DNA of 64,000 nt from Telopea speciosissima (taxonomy: Eukaryota > Streptophyta > Magnoliopsida > Proteales > Proteaceae), in the NCBI RefSeq assembly GCF_018873765.1, contig NC_057917.1:53127464-53191463 (forward strand). Direction: 5' to 3'. The notes beneath the pieces were generated by a model that saw nothing but the letters and a program-made list of their open reading frames with translations, did no database searches and was not told the origin of the DNA. This document shows positions 1 to 11,517 of the stretch, one piece after another (positions within the stretch are counted from its first letter, which is position 1; every line of letters starts with the position of its first letter). The position numbers and the translations under genes were made by a program.

Positions 1-555
1 CTAATTATTTCCTATTTTAGTTGTAGGAAAATGAATTTTTAAAACCAGAAAAAAAATAAAAAAAATACATATGGGAAAAAAATTTCGACACCGTGAGGCT
101 GTAGATCGGCCTCCGGTGTCTAACATATATTAATATCATCAACATCCAACAACATTTGTACAAAATTTTTTAAAAAAAAATAGTTTTAGAGAAATAGAAT
201 TTACCTTAAATAATGAAAATAGGCTTGGTTGATGAGCTTAGATGACCCTCCGACGTCTTCCCGGCGACAAGGAGCTTCAACAATGCTTGGATGAGGCTTG
301 GAAGGGAGGAAGAAGAGAGAAAATTTGAATTTCAGCGGCTCTCGGTCGAAATATCGACCAAGAGCTGCGAAATATGGAATTATAAGGCTCTTAATGTGAC
401 ACTATTTGTCACTTTTACAATATCTCGCGATATATCACGATATATCGACGAGATATTGTATTTTTATGTTTCGGAAGTGTTTCGTATCTCAGACATATCG
501 AGATTCACGAAATATGGCGATATATCGCCGATATTTCGCGAGATTTTATACCATG
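1..555. mobile_element. Mutator-like element with GATATATCGC-word end, partial
   Basis: The stretch 330-555 is dense in variations on CGATATATCG and ends at 555. Its reverse complement starts CATGGTATAAAATCTCGCG, close to the terminus of the bounded element at 27657 (CATGGTTCAAAATTTCGCG), so this is one end of the same family. The other end is not visible and probably lies outside the window. The element abuts the RTE LINE fragment at 556 and seems to have inserted into it. The open frames here are low-complexity and are not genes. Confidence 0.55.
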
Positions 556-905
556 CTTTATCCGAGGTCATACTTGGTACAAGACCCAGACTATGCATGT
601 CATTCTTCACAACCTCCTCTTATGGCCATTTTAGGCCTGCCCCTAGCTCTTGTAGCTCCTTTAATCAAGATCAGATCACTTCTCCATACTGAGGCATTCG
701 CAGGCCTTCGTTGAACATGGCCATACCACCTCAAACGACATTCTCGAAGCTTGTCATTGATCGGGGCAACTCCCAAATCAGCTCTAATACATTCATTTCT
801 TACTTTATCCTTTATAGTTTTGCCGCACATCCATCTTATGTCTTAACATCCTCATCTCTGCAACACATAGCTTCTCTATATGACAAAGAATATTAATTGG
901 TTTAC
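556..905 (-). mobile_element. RTE-type LINE, 5'-truncated C-terminal fragment
   Basis: The minus strand encodes the C-terminal end of a plant RTE-type ORF: residues like VAEMRMLR, then [27 protein letters not shown] and RARGRPKM. The same tail occurs at 16.7-17.0 kb (-) and 22.5-22.8 kb (+). The frame is disrupted near 830 and the LINE tail is cut by the Mutator-like end at 555. Upstream on the minus strand it joins copia reverse-transcriptase sequence near 900, which fits a 5'-truncated LINE insertion into that copia. Confidence 0.75.
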
Positions 906-999
906 ATGCAAGCATACCATTTTCAGACAAAAGATCCAATACATATTTCCGTTGTGATAGACTAATCCCTTTCTTGCTCTGTAGTACTTCAATACCAAG

Positions 1000-2970
1000 T
1001 GGTGGAATGATGCAGGACATTTGGGGGCTGCTCCTACAAGCCCTAGCCCAGGCCCAATTGGATACTCCAAGAGATACCATCTCAGGCCCAAGCCCAAGCC
1101 CAAGCCCAAGCCCTACCAGCCCTGCATTTAGTTTATTTTTGTTTTATCTTTTATTTTTAGGTTAATTGGCAGTTATTGCTGTAGAAATAGTTACTAAGGG
1201 GTAGTTATTGCTGTAGAAGTAGTTGTTAGGGAGTTATTTTCTTCTTCTTTTTTTGATTTTGAGTTTTTAAAAGAATGTATTTTGAGAGGAATGAGAACAG
1301 AATTGAATAACCAAAGAATGAATTGAGTTTCTGGCTGTGTGCGTGTGCACCCTCCTTCCCCCCCCTCCTTCTTCTCTTGTCTCCCTGCAGATTTGATCCC
1401 CCCCCCCTTTCTTCTTCTTCTTCTCTTTTCCCCCTGCAATTCTGATTTCCTCCTGGATTCTCTTTCTTCCTTTTTCTCCTCCCCCCATTATCTGGTATGA
1501 GAGCCCAAACCTGGGTGAATCTCTCTTTCTCAGATTTTTCTCCCTTTCAGTCTCTCTTCCCCTCTTATATTTCTTCTCCTATCTAAGTTCTCTTATCTTG
1601 TTCCCTTGTTCTGGAAACCACAAGCCAGAACTCCAAAATACTCATATACACTACCTCATCTTCTTTACCATAACATCCATTGACCCCCTTTAACCACACG
1701 ATTGCAACAACCAATCGTTCCATATTATTTCATCTTATCCCAAGTTGGAATGAAGAACAACATCGGAGATGCTGCAACAGTAATGACGTATGACTTCGAC
1801 ATTCCACTCAACAATATCGAGAGGACGTGCTGTTTCAAGATTTTGTCTCCTCTTCTTGTGAATTACTGGAGCTTTTGAACGGCATGGATGTGCATCACAT
1901 GGACTGGTTTCCTGGGTTTATCCAAACTCGAGGTTGGGTTTTTTTAAAGCAAGGGAGAGTTGATGCAGGACATTTGGGGGCTGCTCCTACTAGCCCTTAC
2001 CCAGGCCCAATTGGATACTCCAAGAGATACCATCTCAGGCCCAAGCCCAAGCCCTACAAGCCTTGCATTTAGTTTATTTTTGTTTTATCTTTTATTTTTA
2101 GAGTTATTTGGCAGTTATTGCTGTAGAAATAGTTATTAGGGGGTAGTTATTGCTGTAGAAGTAGTTGTTAGGGAGTTATTTTCTTCTTCTTTTTTTGATT
2201 TTGAGTTTTTAAAAGAATGTATTTTGAGAGGAATGAGAACAGAATTGAATAACCAAAGAATGAATTGAGTTTCTGGCTGTGTGCGTGTGCACCCTTCCCC
2301 CCCTCCTGCTTCTTCTCTTGTCTCCCTGCAACTCTGATCCCCCCCCTCTTCTTCTTCTTCTTCTTCTACTGCTTCTTCTTCTCTTTTCCCCCCTGCAATT
2401 CTGATTTTCCCTCTTCGTCTTCTTCTTCTACTGTTTCTTCTTCTCACGGTTTCTCCTCTTTCCCCCCTGCAATTCTGATTTCCTCCTGGATTCTCTTTCT
2501 TCCTTTTGCCCCTTACCCCCATTAGGGAAGGCCAGTTAGGAGAAGAGAGGAAGCTGGGAAAAATCAGAGTTGCAGGAGGAGAGGGGAGAAATTGCTTAAG
2601 AAGAAGAGGGGGGGGGGGGAGAAGAAGAGTGCACACGCACACATCCCTCAAGCTACTCAAACCATAAACTCAGTTCATTCTTCAAATCTGTCTCCAACGA
2701 TGGGGAATTACATCATATATATAAATAGAAATAAAAGACTCCTAATTACTTCCTAAAACTTAGACTAACTAAAATAGAAACTCAATAAAACTCAAATTGG
2801 AAATTTCCCTATAAGTCTAATAGCTACCCCAAAATAAAAGATTACATATTTTTCCCAAATAAAATAAATTCTAAATATCCTACTGAACCAGAACATGGTT
2901 GGAAACCGGTTCATCTTGGTTTGGATACCCAACTGGGTTTGGGTCGGTCCAAGGTAGTGTATCTGCATCA
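1000..2970 (-). mobile_element. Solo LTR inside copia RT, interrupted by a nested element
   Basis: The insertion is bounded by a perfect 5-bp duplication CCAAG (995-999 and 2971-2975). Removing it rejoins the copia reading ...GYFLG-IEVLQ.... On the minus strand it starts TGATGCAGATACACT at 2970 and ends ...TTCCACCA at 1000. Its own sequence is 2525-2970 plus 1000-1007, about 0.45 kb, with a TATA-like tatatataaatag (minus strand equivalent) at about 2718-2731. No internal domain remains, so it is read as a solo LTR. The rest of the interval is the nested element at 1008-2524. Confidence 0.7.
1008..2524 (+). mobile_element. Small non-autonomous LTR retrotransposon (TRIM-like), two LTRs
   Basis: Two similar LTRs start TGATGCAGGACATTTGGGGG at 1008-1490 and 1961-2524, and both end in CCCATTA. 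After the first LTR, at 1493, comes TGGTATGAGAGCC, matching the initiator-methionine tRNA primer site typical of copia elements (usual form TGGTATCAGAGC). A purine tract (AAAGCAAGGGAGAGT) ends at 1960, just before the second LTR. The internal region is only about 470 bp and encodes at most the start of a gag-like frame. Flanks are TGGAA (1003-1007) and GGGAA (2525-2529), a one-mismatch target duplication. LTR length differs (483 versus 564 bp) through expansion of CTTCTT-rich tracts. Confidence 0.75.
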
Positions 2971-3456
2971 CCAAGGAAATAGCCAAAGGAACCCTAGTCT
3001 TTCATCTGAAAAAGCTGCTGCAGAAAAGATTTTACCTCTGCCATACCAGATGTATAATCACCAAATACAATAATATCATCGACATAAACAGCCAACACAA
3101 CCACCTTAGAACCCCAGCGGCAAACAAAGACCAAGTGATCAGAATAACATTGTGAGAAACCATACTTAGTAACAATCGAGCTGAATTTGTCAAACCAGGC
3201 TCTAGGTGTCTGGTTCAAACCATAAATAGCCTTGTGTAGCTTACATACTCTGCATGGATTCTCCCTTGAGCAACATACCCTGAAGGTTGCTCCATATACA
3301 CCTCATATTCAGATCACCATATAAAAAATTCATTCTTGATATCCAATTGATAGAGAGGCCAGTCTAGATTAACAACTAATGATATAAGAACATGGAACAA
3401 ATAAGACGAGCAACCGATGAAAAGGTCTCGAAATAATCAGGCGGCAAGGCGTCCGC

Positions 3457-4830
3457 TGATGCAGGTTTATCACCAAATTGGGCTTCTTTTCCTAGAAATA
3501 AGTCTAGGGTTGGGTTGTAGACATGTTGGGCCTTTGGTCCCATGGGTTTTCTATGTAATAGGCCACTTTTATGGGCCTAAAGTTGGGGCACATAAATTGC
3601 ATACGGGATTAACCCTATACTTAGTTTATTTTCATGTTTTAGAGTTTTAAATTGAATCGATTGAACCACTGGTCCAATTTAAGTGACTTTAGAATATTCT
3701 TTTAGGGTAGAATCTTCTTAACTGAAGTTTTATTTTAGGGTCCACACCTTTAGAGAGGGAGTGTTTTGTATTTAGACTCAGCCAAGGATTAGGGATTTCC
3801 TATTCCTATGTTGCATAGGAATTTGGGCCTTTGGCGATTATAAATAAAGGCAAACCGTGGGGCTTCTCTTTACCTCACTGTCTTATGAAATCTGCTCTTG
3901 CAAGCTGCTGCAACCTTTCTTCTATTGAAGATCTGCTTTGTGTGTGTGATCAAAGTTGGTGGGATTGATGTATGATCCAATCGACACCTTGCAGTGTGAA
4001 GCCCGGGTGGTTTGTTGGTGGGATTGGTGTTTGATCCGATCAACACTCTGCGATGTGAAGCCCTAGTGGTTCCTCTCAAGTTCTACTTTCAAGTTCAAGT
4101 TCAAGATCTGATTTTTATTCAAGTTTTGCTTTGCAAGTTTCAATTTTTATTCAAGGTTCTACTGCTGCCTATCATTCCCTGCAACTACAAGTAAGTCTGA
4201 GACATCCCCAATCCCATACTTCTTCTAAACCTTCTACAGTCCAACCCTAATTTCCTCCTTTTGTTTTCTTCAAATTCCATAACCTAAATCACTTACAGAC
4301 CTAACGCTCCATCAGAATCCTTTCAAATTGAAACCACAGCACCCTCATTGCACCCCCTCCACTCGATACAGACTTTTGTCCCTTTCATCCAGCCAAAAAC
4401 CGCTTTAAAACCCAAAACCCTAAATTACAGTGTAGCAACATTCCACCATCATCAGACCTTCATACCTTAGCCGAGTGACCCTCTCTACCCCTAGTGAACT
4501 CGACCTGTAGCCCTTGCCCTAATTCCCCCTCTAAACCCTAAATTCCATTACTTCCCAATTTCAAAAACCCGAAACCCTAACCAGCTTCCTTTTAAGTTCT
4601 CACACTTCCACTCATCAAACCATCATTGGACCAATACTGATAGACTCTCCTACACCTGCCTAGCATAACCATACCCTTAAACCCTAACGTAACCCTAACC
4701 CTAACCCTAACCCTAACCCTAACCCTAATTTGACCTAAATCCTTATTCTGCCCCAATCGGACTGCCTGTTCATAGCAGATCCTGAAGCATTGGTTCGTAG
4801 CTGGTCTCCTATCCACCTAGGACTACATTA
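3457..4830 (+). repeat. Solo LTR, TGATGCAG...TACATTA family, copy 1
   Basis: It starts TGATGCAGGTTTATCACC and ends GGACTACATTA. The same sequence recurs at 9520-10663 (-), 14803-16245 (+) and 25756-27091 (-). A TATA-like box (GATTATAAATAAAGG) lies at about 3836-3850. Unlike the other three copies it has no target duplication (TCCGC versus CCTGC), and the copia sequence on its two sides is not contiguous. Confidence 0.65.
4690..4728. repeat. Telomere-like AACCCT hexamer array inside solo LTR
   Basis: Six perfect AACCCT units lie inside LTR copy 1. The other copies have only one to three units here, so this is a local expansion. It is not the plant heptamer CCCTAAA and is not a telomere. Confidence 0.8.
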
Positions 4831-5745
4831 CCTGCCTAGGCGCCCAAGGAGTGTATTTAAGTGCATTATTAGAATGAAAAACTTCAATGGAAACGTTGAA
4901 TTGGGTCTCTATTTCATTACAAAAATCTTGAAAACAAACAAAAATTCTGAACAATCTTTCAGCAAATACACCCAAGTTAAATGGGAGTGAGCATTTACAA
5001 AAGTGGCAAAGTAGGAAAAACCTAACTTATTTTTGACACGACAAGTACCCCAAATATCAGAATGAACTAAGGAAATAAAGATTGACTTCTTTCTAGACAT
5101 ACTACGTGAGGGAAAGGGTGACCGATGATGCTTCCCGGGTTCACTGGCTTCACACTCAAGACAAGATACTGATTTGCAGCTAGGTACCATATGCTAAAGT
5201 TTGGATAAGGATAGGTGCCCCAACCGAAAATGCCATTGAAGTGGAGAGAGAGCACCATACTGGTAGCAGTAGTAGAGGGTCCAATGCAATTCAGATAGTA
5301 GAGTCCAGCTTGCTCAATCCCGCCACCAATCGTCCTCATTGTTAGAAGGTCCTGGAAAACACAATAAGAAGGAAAAAAGTGAGAGCAGTTAAGAGATTTA
5401 GTCAGTTGACTAACAGATAACAAGCTTAAAGGTAATTGGGGTACACGAAGAATAGAAGATAAGGTCATGGATGGAGGAAGAAGCATCGGTAGATGGCTGC
5501 AGGTTCTGGAGAAATTTAACCAAATCTTTATAGTTATCTCGAGACATAAACCCTAATGAAGAAGCAAGATTGGTGTCACCAGAAGACACCTTTGCGGTAG
5601 TACCATCAGATGCAGCACTATTAGCTAATGGTGGAGCCCACTCTGCTGTGCCATGTTTAGCTCAACATGTATCAATTGTATGGTTGGGCTTGCCACAAAA
5701 AGTGCACTGTCTGGAGGGTGTCCTTCTCACGCATCCACTCCTCAT

Positions 5746-7272
5746 AGGAGAAGAGAAACCCAGAAAGAGAGAAAATGAGAGAGAAGATGAAAGAACCGAA
5801 CCAATGATAGATTCAGTGTGTGAGAGCTATCGCTGGTCCATCATACTTTATCTATATATTGCATACAACAAGTAATTGAAGTTACAACCAAATAAGGAAT
5901 CTAAACCATAAAGGAAACAAGAATCCTAACTAAGTGCAACTAATAACCAAACCAAAACTAACTAAAACTCTATTCATGATAGGGACACTCCCTCTATCGT
6001 GACTAGAGTCCTAATTCCACTACCGCCAACAATAATGGGCCCAATAGGGTTGCACGACACCTATAGGACCAATAACTTAACAGAGACATATATTTTTTTA
6101 AATGACTTCTGAATCCAAATTTGGACTTTCCGTCCTTTATCCCTCCAAGTAATAGCATCATTTTATCGGTTAAATGTTTACTGGGTGCCGTTTGTTCCTC
6201 CAACTCATAATCTTCTGCTGACTTGTTCTCATAGTTCTCTAATCCTCCGTTTTTGATTTTGTGAAATCCTTGTCCTCCTATTTGAGATTTTTGTGTCTGT
6301 CACCATGTTCTTCTCTAAGATTTAGCCATCATTATCAGTCCCCTGGTTCTGCATCTCATTCATCCTCTTGTCTACATTCATCATCATCTGATATAGACTT
6401 GATCAGGCAGAGATTTGAGTCGGAGTCTTGTTTGAAACAATAAGCATTTGAGTGCAAAACCTTCCCATGGGAAATTCTGAATCTGCTCTCAGCAGCTTGC
6501 CACACGCTTTCCCTAATTCTTCATGTATCTACTTTCATCAGGAATACAATTGCTTCCCAGATACGTTCCAATCCTTGCTATTGCTCCCTTCATGGCCTTG
6601 TCAGGTTTCCGTCTTCAGGCACTTTCAGTCGCATTCCTTAATGAAATTGAGGTTGCCTGTAAATGATTCTTTTGGCTTTATGCTGTGATGCAAATTGTTT
6701 GATGAAGGGCCCCTTTTCCCCCTCTTCGATTTAGCTCTTTTGAGCTCCACTCTTCAACATCTCAAGCACCTGAACAACCCCAATTTTTTTTTTCTTATTA
6801 TCATTTCTTTAATCTATACGTATGTTTTGATATACAGTTCATCCGACCTCTTATCAATTGGCTCTTTTTTTCCTCGTACCTTATTTTAGTAAGTCTTCAG
6901 CTTCCTCTGCTGGACAAAGGACAATGAAATCCTTCCCTGTTTCCTATTCGGCTATGACTCCTTTCAGATTAGTAGTTTCTCTTACCTGTGTACTTAATGG
7001 AGTTCAGGATTCTTGAAAAGATCCTAGAAACAAGAACTACAATTATACCAGGATCAACATAAAATCAATAGGACAGAGCTGGGACAAATATTGGATGAAA
7101 ACAAAACTAGAATAAGGTGACCAAATCTAGCAATCTGAAAATTGAACCAGGGCGGAAATCAGGTCTGGGGTACCAATCCTGTATGCAAGAAAGAAGACAC
7201 AATCCTGTATGCACTGCTCACCAGCACCAAAACTCTTGAAAAAAATCAAATTTCTTTACTCAAAAAGATTTA
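5746..7272. other. No gene recognised; TE-like and unassigned DNA
   Basis: 5760-6200 has the A/T-rich composition of an LTR remnant, with a TATA-like tatctatatattg at about 5849. 6260-6890 contains open frames of 60-78 codons without any domain I recognise. It may be older intron or intergenic DNA split from 11518-12239 by later insertions. No J-domain coding segment for the downstream DnaJ gene was found here. Confidence 0.5.
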
Positions 7273-9301
7273 TGATGCAGATCAAAAGAAGGATTTGCTA
7301 TGGTGGGCTTAAGAGGGAGAATAAGGGAAGAAGAAAGAGAAGATAAGAGGCTGTTCCGGGGCTGTGAACAGTACCAGTACCCATGAACAGTAATTTTTGA
7401 AGAAAAGAGAGGAGAGAGGAGAGAGGAGAGAGGAGAGAGGAGAGAAGAAAATAGAGGCAACAACTTCAATTTTCAAAACAAACTATTTTCCATTCAATCA
7501 AATCGTGGTGGCTTGTGAGCCTTTACAATATATTTATAAGGCAGTAAATAAAAGGAAAAAAAAACTAATTGGCTGATTTGGCAGTCCTTCTATTGACTAA
7601 AAACGTGATGCTTAATTCCTGCTTTGGAAGGTATTTTATCTTCACTCAGCCACCTAATAACAACCTAATAAATAAGATAACCTTTTGCTAAAAAATTAGA
7701 AGAGTCCTAAACTGAAATAAAGACTAGAATCTAGACTCTAATTAACAATAAAATAAAAGGAAAGAAACTCCTTAAGATAACCCACGATATGGAGAAGATC
7801 TTGAAGCCTCAAGATTTTTAAAATGGGCATCCGCTGGCCATTAAAACTTCTCCAAATAATTCTAGAATTCTGGTATCTAGAAAAACCAGATCTGAACCAA
7901 GTCGTGAACCACAAAGTTGGTTTGAGCCATGTGAACCAAACCAAACCTACATTGTTCCCTCCTTGTTAGAAAAAATTCGCCCTCAAATTTAAAAGTATGG
8001 GAGAATGCCCACCACTTGTTTGGCATCCATGATCAATCGCTGTGATTCGTCGATCCGATGCTTCTCACAAACATCATGGACAAAATTAGTGACTGTTGGA
8101 TTGACATTGAAGATCTGTTCCGGAAGAATAAACTCAACGCATTTGATCTCTAAAGGGTCTATCATGATTTGCTCATCTTCAACATAATCTTCTGTAGGAG
8201 GCTCTTGATCTTTGATCAGATCATCAATCAATTTAGCTTCGATTCTAATCACGGGCTCCTCTTGAGGGTCTTTATCATCAAAGGCTTTCTCGATTAACTG
8301 GCCTATGACTTTTGGTTGCAGAACTTCAAGTATAACTCCAATTTTTTTGATTGAATTCTTCAGAGGCTTGTCTTTGATACTCTCTTTGTGCATGCACACT
8401 TTCTTGGAGTGAAAGTAATAGATCGTAAATATAAACATCGACCTCCATGTTGAATAGCTTCTTCAGGTTCAGTTCTAATACCAAATTGATGCAGATCAAA
8501 AGAAGGATTTGCTATGGTGGGCTTAAGAGAAGAATAAAGAGAAGATAAAAGGCCGTTCCGGGACTGTGAACAAGACTCGTGAACAGTAATTTTAGAGGGA
8601 GAGTAAGATAAGAATAAAGAGAAGATAAGAGGCTGTTACGGGGCTATGAACAGTGATGTGAATGGTAATTTTAGAAGAGGGGAGAGGAGAGAGGAGAGAA
8701 CAAAATAGAGGCAACAATTTCAATTCTCAAAACGAACTATTTTCCATTCAATCAATTCGTGGGGGCTTGTGAGCCTTCACAATATATTTATGAGGCAGTA
8801 AATAAAAGAAAAAAAAACAAAAAAAAAAAAAAAAAAAAAAAAAACAACTAAGTGGCTGAGTTGGCAGTCCTTTATTGACTAAAAATATTTACCCTTAATT
8901 CCTACTTTGGAAGGTATTTTATCTTCACTCAACCACCTAATAACAACCTAATAAATAAGGTAACCTTTCGCTAAAAAAAGGAGTCCTAAACTGAAATAAA
9001 GACTAGCATCTAGACTCTAATTAACAATATAAAATAAAAGGACAGAAACTCCTTAAGATAACCCACGATATGAAGAAGATCTTGAAGCCACAAGATATTC
9101 AAAATGGGCCCCACAAGATAAGGTTTCTGAAATTCAGGAAACCTACAACCGCAGGCCATGAAAACTTACAACTGCAGGCCATGAAAACTTCTCCAAATAA
9201 CTCTAGAAATCTGGTTTCTAGAAAAAATAGATCTGAGCCAAGTCTTGAACCGCAAGAGTTGGTTTGAGCCATATGAACCAAACCAAGCCAATCCTGCATT
9301 A
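7273..9301 (-). mobile_element. Non-autonomous LTR retrotransposon with an open internal frame
   Basis: Two similar LTRs occupy 7273-7953 and 8487-9301; on the plus strand both start TGATGCAGATCAAAAGAAGG and end CATTG or CATTA. The orientation is minus. Next to the 8487 LTR the minus strand reads TTGGTATTAGAACTGAACC, a decayed methionine-tRNA primer site. Next to the other LTR it reads AACAAGGAGGGAA, a polypurine tract. The internal domain is only 533 bp and is mostly filled by a 149-codon frame, with no protease, integrase or RT. The right LTR carries a 24-base A run at 8821-8844. Flanking 5-mers (ATTTA, TCTTA) do not match, so exact ends are uncertain by a few bases. Confidence 0.75.
7989..8438 (-). 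CDS. 149-aa ORF of a non-autonomous LTR element, function unknown
   Basis: This intact frame fills the internal domain of the LTR element at 7273-9301. I do not recognise its family. The predicted protein starts MFIFTIYYFHSKK, has a basic patch near residues 20-33 (KDKPLKNSIKK), and is then rich in acidic residues (KAFDDKDPQEEP, EDYVEDEQIMIDPLE). It ends in a region with VNPTVTNFVHDVCEKHRID. There is no zinc knuckle, protease or polymerase motif. Start choice is uncertain; the hydrophobic first residues may lie upstream of the true start. It could be a degenerate gag, a captured host fragment or chance. Survival of 149 codons without a stop in an otherwise decayed neighbourhood suggests youth or selection, which cannot be decided from one copy. 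Confidence 0.4.
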   Translation of the reverse strand: MFIFTIYYFHSKKVCMHKESIKDKPLKNSIKKIGVILEVLQPKVIGQLIEKAFDDKDPQEEPVIRIEAKLIDDLIKDQEPPTEDYVEDEQIMIDPLEIKCVEFILPEQIFNVNPTVTNFVHDVCEKHRIDESQRLIMDAKQVVGILPYF

Positions 9302-9519
9302 TCTTAATTGATAGAGGGGTGTATTACATACATAAAGATCTTCTGAAATTCTTAAATTGACTCATAAAAGGACTCCTAATCATTCTCACACACGCAATAA
9401 AGTATAAACTCAAAACAGAACTCTTAAAAGCTATTGAGTACCCTAATCTAACTCAAACACTTAACTACTCATTCCTTATAACTCAAACATTCAACTACTA
9501 ATACCTTATACTAACTTCA

Positions 9520-10663
9520 TAATGTAGTTCTAGATTGAATGCAATCCAACTAGAAGCCAGAACCAGAATCTGTTCTTCAAAGGGTGACCCGGTTAGGGTA
9601 AAACTAATGGAAAGCTAAATTTAGGGTTAGGGTTTAGTGGGGATTAAGGTTTGAAGTTAGGGTTAAGATTAGATGGTATGTAGGAGTCTTCCAGTGAAGG
9701 TCTCGTTAACAATTAACAAGTCTAGAGGCTGCTGGACAGAACCGGCATCAAGTATGGTAGAACTAGGGTTAGAGTGGGCAGAATAGGACCAGGTTTGGAC
9801 TGAGTCTTTCAAAGGGCTAGATCCTATACTGGTTGGGTGATACTATGCTAGTTGTGGGTGGTTTACAGGAGAAGAAGAGAATGGGCAGGGTTTGGTTCAG
9901 GTTCAAACTTGATTATTGTAATCGAAGAACAAACTAGAACCGAACTTTGTCGATGTAGAACACCTCTTGAAACCAAAACTTGAACAAGAACTTGAATGTA
10001 ACAGTAATGGAGAAACAAGTAACCAATTCGAACCACCCGGGCTTCCCACCGCAAGGTGTCAATCAGATCAAACACCGATTCCGTCAGCCTTGATCAAACA
10101 CAAGATGAATCTCTTTGGAGAAGACAAGTTGCAGCAGCAGCTTTTTTGAGAAGATTTTCAAAATTGTGAGGTGAAAAGAACCCCCTTCCCCACTATTTAC
10201 TTTATTTATATGGGCCATAAGGCCTTTTTCCTATTCAGCCTTGGAGACAAAGAGCCCCCTAGCCGACTCTATTACATTGCCAACATTATTAAAAAGGTCA
10301 TGTGAGTTGTGACCACTTAAATAGTCACATGACTACTAAAACAACCTAGCCGATTCTAATACATCAAGGCAATTAAGTTGTCAGATGATACTTAAAAAAG
10401 TCACATGACTACTAAAAAACAAATAAACTAATTCCAAATTATGTGTCATGTGACCACTTAACTAGTCACATGACTATTACATCAAAATAGTATGGAACTA
10501 AAACAGCTAATCCCGTATGCAAGCCTATTACCCATACTTTAAGGTCCATAAAAGTGACCTATTTCATTGAAAACCCATGTGATCAAAGGCCTAACATGTA
10601 TATAACCCAACCCTAGACTTATTCCTAATAAAACAAGCGTATTTCGGTGATGAATCTGCATCA
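9520..10663 (-). repeat. Solo LTR, TGATGCAG...TACATTA family, copy 2
   Basis: The minus strand starts TGATGCAGATTCATCACC at 10663 and ends CTACATTA at 9520. It is flanked by a perfect 5-bp duplication CTTCA (9515-9519, 10664-10668). No internal domain is present. Confidence 0.75.
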
Positions 10664-10806
10664 CTTCAGCTCCCATTTTATGGACATATAAATTAAGCCT
10701 GTTCCAATGAAACCCAAAAAATAAAAGGTAGAGCTTATAATATAACTACCCAAAGGTTCATTTCAGCCCATGAGATTGCCAGCAACACCTTGTGGGATTC
10801 CTAAGC

Positions 10807-11508
10807 AAGGTTCTAAAACTCGGTCTCAACCAGGTCAAGTTTTCCGAGATCTCGGCGAGACAGTAATTTTTTTTTTAATGTTTCGGTGGGCATATGGCCA
10901 TAGTTGGCTCTGAAACTTTAAGGTAAACTTGTTTTAGGCTTAATAAACATATTTAAAGGTTCAAATTGAAAAAAAAAAAACACCCAATTTGGTGTTTTGG
11001 ATTTGCACCCTTGGTTGGCTGTAAAGGCCAACCCTTAATGTAATATTGCCTATTCTACACATTGTTTGAATGATATGAGACATAATTGGCAAGTAAAACA
11101 AGTAAATTACACACATAATATTGAATAATTATTTAAGAAATAGTTAAAGACTTAAAGTTTCTACTACAAACCACAAGATGCAATGAAGCGTTCACAATGC
11201 ATATTACATAGACACCCAACCTAAGTACAATGAATAATACATTATTCATAGACACCTTACTACCCTAGTCATCCACGTCTTAACTCCCAAGTCCCACCAA
11301 TACAATACTATGACTCTATGAGTACTGAGGAGGTCGAGATTCTCGAAATATTCGAGATTTTACCGAGATTTCCGAAATATTCGAAATCTCGGTCGAGTTT
11401 CTCGAGATTTGACATTTTGTTGTTTCGTATCATACCTTGTTTCGGCTAGCTCGAGTTTACCGAGATTTCCAAGATCTTGCTGAGATCTCGGTGAGATTTT
11501 GAACTATG
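10807..11508. mobile_element. Mutator-like element, GAGATCTCGG-word ends
   Basis: It is 702 bp, flanked by a 9-bp duplication with one mismatch (TTCCTAAGC 10798-10806; TTTCTAAGC 11509-11517). Termini are AAGGTTCTAAAACTCGG and, on the other strand, CATAGTTCAAAATCTCACCG. About 60 bp at the left and 170 bp at the right are built of variants of CGAGATCTCGG. The interior is A/T-rich and homologous, in reverse orientation, to the interior of the element at 27657-28323. No transposase frame is present, so it is non-autonomous. Confidence 0.65.
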
Positions 11509-11517
11509 TTTCTAAGC

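Larger units (their letters stand above)
900..5745 (-). pseudogene. Ty1/copia retrotransposon 1, broken gag-pol
   Basis: Minus-strand copia pieces lie in the correct order from high to low coordinate. A gag zinc knuckle (CX2C with QCTFCGKPNHTIDTC) is at about 5640-5740. GAG-pre-integrase (LPLSLLSVSQL) and integrase (HSDIWGTCRV, HSHLTWVYLL) lie at about 4850-5480. The reverse transcriptase is at 2971-3450 (DYFETFS, EVYMEQPSGYVAQG, VYVDDIIVFG, FQMKD) and continues at 906-999 ([11 protein letters not shown]). It is full of stops and frameshifts. The RT is split by the insertion at 1000-2970. The integrase/RT junction is replaced by a solo LTR at 3457-4830, and roughly the integrase C-terminus and RT N-terminus are missing there. 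No LTR of its own was identified. Confidence 0.85.

Noticed and set aside
291..692. 133-codon plus-strand frame with ISRDISRYIDEILYF-like repeats
   Set aside because: It is a translation of the GATATATCGC word array at a Mutator-like element end and runs on into the RTE tail. It is low-complexity and not a protein.
2136..2660. 174-codon minus-strand frame rich in Lys/Glu/Arg
   Set aside because: It is the translation of CTTCTT-rich LTR sequence and spans two different elements.
4690..4728. Interstitial telomere
   Set aside because: Only six hexamers, the wrong unit for most plants, located inside an LTR and expanded in one copy only.
4592..4816. Frame with RVRVRVRV repeat
   Set aside because: A translation of the AACCCT array in an LTR.
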